Source: Trogon surrucura (taxonomy: Eukaryota; Chordata; Aves; Trogoniformes; Trogonidae). Taken from it: DNA of 64,000 nt. This document shows positions 62,531-64,000 of this stretch, piece by piece (position 1 is the stretch's first letter; each line of letters opens with the position of its first letter). The position numbers and the translations under genes were made by a program. The notes beneath the pieces were generated by a model that searched no databases, was not told where the DNA came from, and saw only the letters and a list, made by a program, of their open reading frames with translations. The stretch spans positions 9,985,487 through 10,049,486 of the forward strand of contig CM036622.1 of the NCBI GenBank assembly GCA_020746105.1. Reading direction: 5' to 3'.

Positions 62531-64000
62531 AGGGGAAATCTGCAGTCTTACCCGTCATACCAACACCAGCCCCACTCACAGGCAGTAGTTCATACCCCCT
62601 CATCAAAAGAGTTCTGAACATCTGTGTCCCATGTCCCTGCAGCTGTGCTAGTCCAAATCCTGCAGCCTGCAGAAGCCATCCAGAAGCATGGCCCATAGCG
62701 TGGTGCAGGTGTATACGTTGGACTGTGTCCAGAGAGTGCTGTTGATTGGGGTATCTTAACCTGTGGTCTGGATCCTGCTGCTAAAGGTATGCGTCAAGGG
62801 CTGGGAACTTGAGTTTTCCAAGCTAGCTGTGTTATGTAACAACCTTTCAAATATTGTGTTTATTGAACACCAGAGAGATATTATTACAAAACAGGAGACA
62901 ATGCCTGGGGAGTGCCCCCTCTCATCCCAAGCTTTATTGTCTGTATGTCTTCAGAAGAAAAGGTTGATAGGAAACTGTGTAGGGTAGAACTATGAGCTAA
63001 GCCTTCCTTCCTGATGAGTGCAGTGCACTGTGAGTGTGCTTTAGCCTGTGTTCTGGTAGTGTTTGACATCGTGGTGAGAGGTGTTGGGGATCTTTTCGGG
63101 TGATACACAGAATGAGGTGGCTGGTGATGGTCAGCAGACGGTTACCTGGTGAGTGAGCGGAGAGTATGTTAGAGCGTTCTTGGGAGCTGGGATCCAAGCC
63201 ATAAGCAGGTGCTGTGCTGTTTTACCTCTCCTGAATAAAGCAGTAAATATAGACACGAGCCAAGCCGAAAGCCAGTTCGTTACAGAAAATGTTGTTGGGA
63301 AGAATGGAGAGAGGCATGTGGGTGTCAGCTCAATTCTTGACAAGTTGGCTGAGCCTAGAACATTTCAAATAAGGCAGGCAGCACAGCAGCAGGACTTCTG
63401 TGGATTGCCACTTCTTATTCCTGTTCTCAGAGACACCAGTATTCTTTGCTTAGGTCTTGTGTGGGATTTTCACACCATCCTTCGAAACAGCTGGACCTGG
63501 ACACTGGTGGAGTTTGGATCCTGGTTAGTTGGCTTGCTGGATGTTTTTGCCTTCCTATGTTTGACAGATATGGTGATAGATTTTGATGTGGTTTACTTTC
63601 TTCTGCTGACCTTTTCTTTTCTCTCAGTGGTTTTTTTTTTTGTTAGAGTTGAATTGGCATAAAAATAAATGGATGTATTTGAAAAGAGTGATTCTGTTCT
63701 GTTGTTTCTTTAACCAGACAGGGCAAAATTAGCTGGAGGTCCTAATTTTCTTGGAAAAGCAGTGTGAAAAAGGCTGGAAGCAAGTCTTCTGGCAAGTGAT
63801 GATACATAAATAGCTTTGGCAAGTGATAATATATAAATAGTACATAAATGCACTGTCATGTTATTATTACCAGTAGAGCCTGTAATTGCTTTATTATGAT
63901 TTTGGACCACCGGTTTGTTTTTAACATGGATGGCTTGGCCATCACATTAAAGGGAACCACACTTTAATGTTTGTGTCATGTACAAGTGATATAGCTGTAT
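62531..64000. other. no gene recognised; one 169-codon open frame
   Basis: A plus-strand frame at 63153-63662 has a hydrophobic C-terminal half (FLCLTDMVIDFDVVYFLLL). No family match, no splice context and T-rich codon use suggest chance. Confidence 0.4.

Noticed and set aside
63153-63662. 169-codon plus-strand frame and an AATAAA nearby (63233) as a possible gene or LTR
   Set aside because: No family similarity, T-rich hydrophobic composition, and no repeat partner or matching ends in the window.

Overview
The window is nuclear DNA from a bird. The evidence is a vertebrate-type somatic cytochrome c gene with avian residues (for example I3, V11, Q12, E44 and the TKMIFAG segment), many fragments of CR1 LINEs (the dominant retroposon of birds and other reptiles) ending in the usual ATTCTATG-type 3' tail, and avian-style solo LTRs. 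Long intergenic stretches and short exons with GT/AG junctions confirm a vertebrate genome. The cytochrome c sequence differs from those I remember for chicken, duck, pigeon, ostrich and penguin, so I do not name a species.

Layout. Bases 1-18,000 contain no gene I recognise. They hold AT-rich unique sequence, one hexamer microsatellite (13.67 kb) and no obvious CR1. At about 18.0-18.2 kb there is a possible minus-strand first exon with a strong donor; by known vertebrate gene order it could be the 5' end of OSBPL3, but this is weak. A solo LTR lies at 23.85-24.54 kb. CYCS (cytochrome c) lies on the minus strand: 3' UTR and coding exons at 26.5-27.24 kb, a large first intron, and a CpG-island promoter at 27.6-28.96 kb with CCAAT, NRF-1, ETS (NRF-2/GABP) and CRE-like motifs.

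From 30.6 kb to the right end the character changes. At least ten CR1 fragments occur in both orientations, together with a second solo LTR and several microsatellites. Scattered through this half, on the minus strand between 39.57 and 58.50 kb, are exons of SPMIP4 (C7orf31), the neighbour of CYCS in other vertebrates. SPMIP4 encodes a sperm-flagellum microtubule inner protein. Two exons (58.4 and 48.0 kb) are intact with good splice sites. The exon at 56.3 kb and the terminal exon at 39.6-40.0 kb carry an in-frame stop and frameshifts. The gene therefore looks decayed or decaying in this bird, with one oddity: the stop in the 56.3 kb exon also creates a new splice acceptor that would restore the frame locally.

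Functional picture: one intact housekeeping gene with a conserved respiratory-gene promoter, next to a probably degenerate sperm-structure gene whose introns and flanks have filled with retroposons. I found no tRNA, rRNA, CRISPR array or operon-like system. The main candidates for something undescribed are the SPMIP4 decay, a near-perfect hairpin at 51.44 kb and a tiny CpG-rich block at 59.34 kb.
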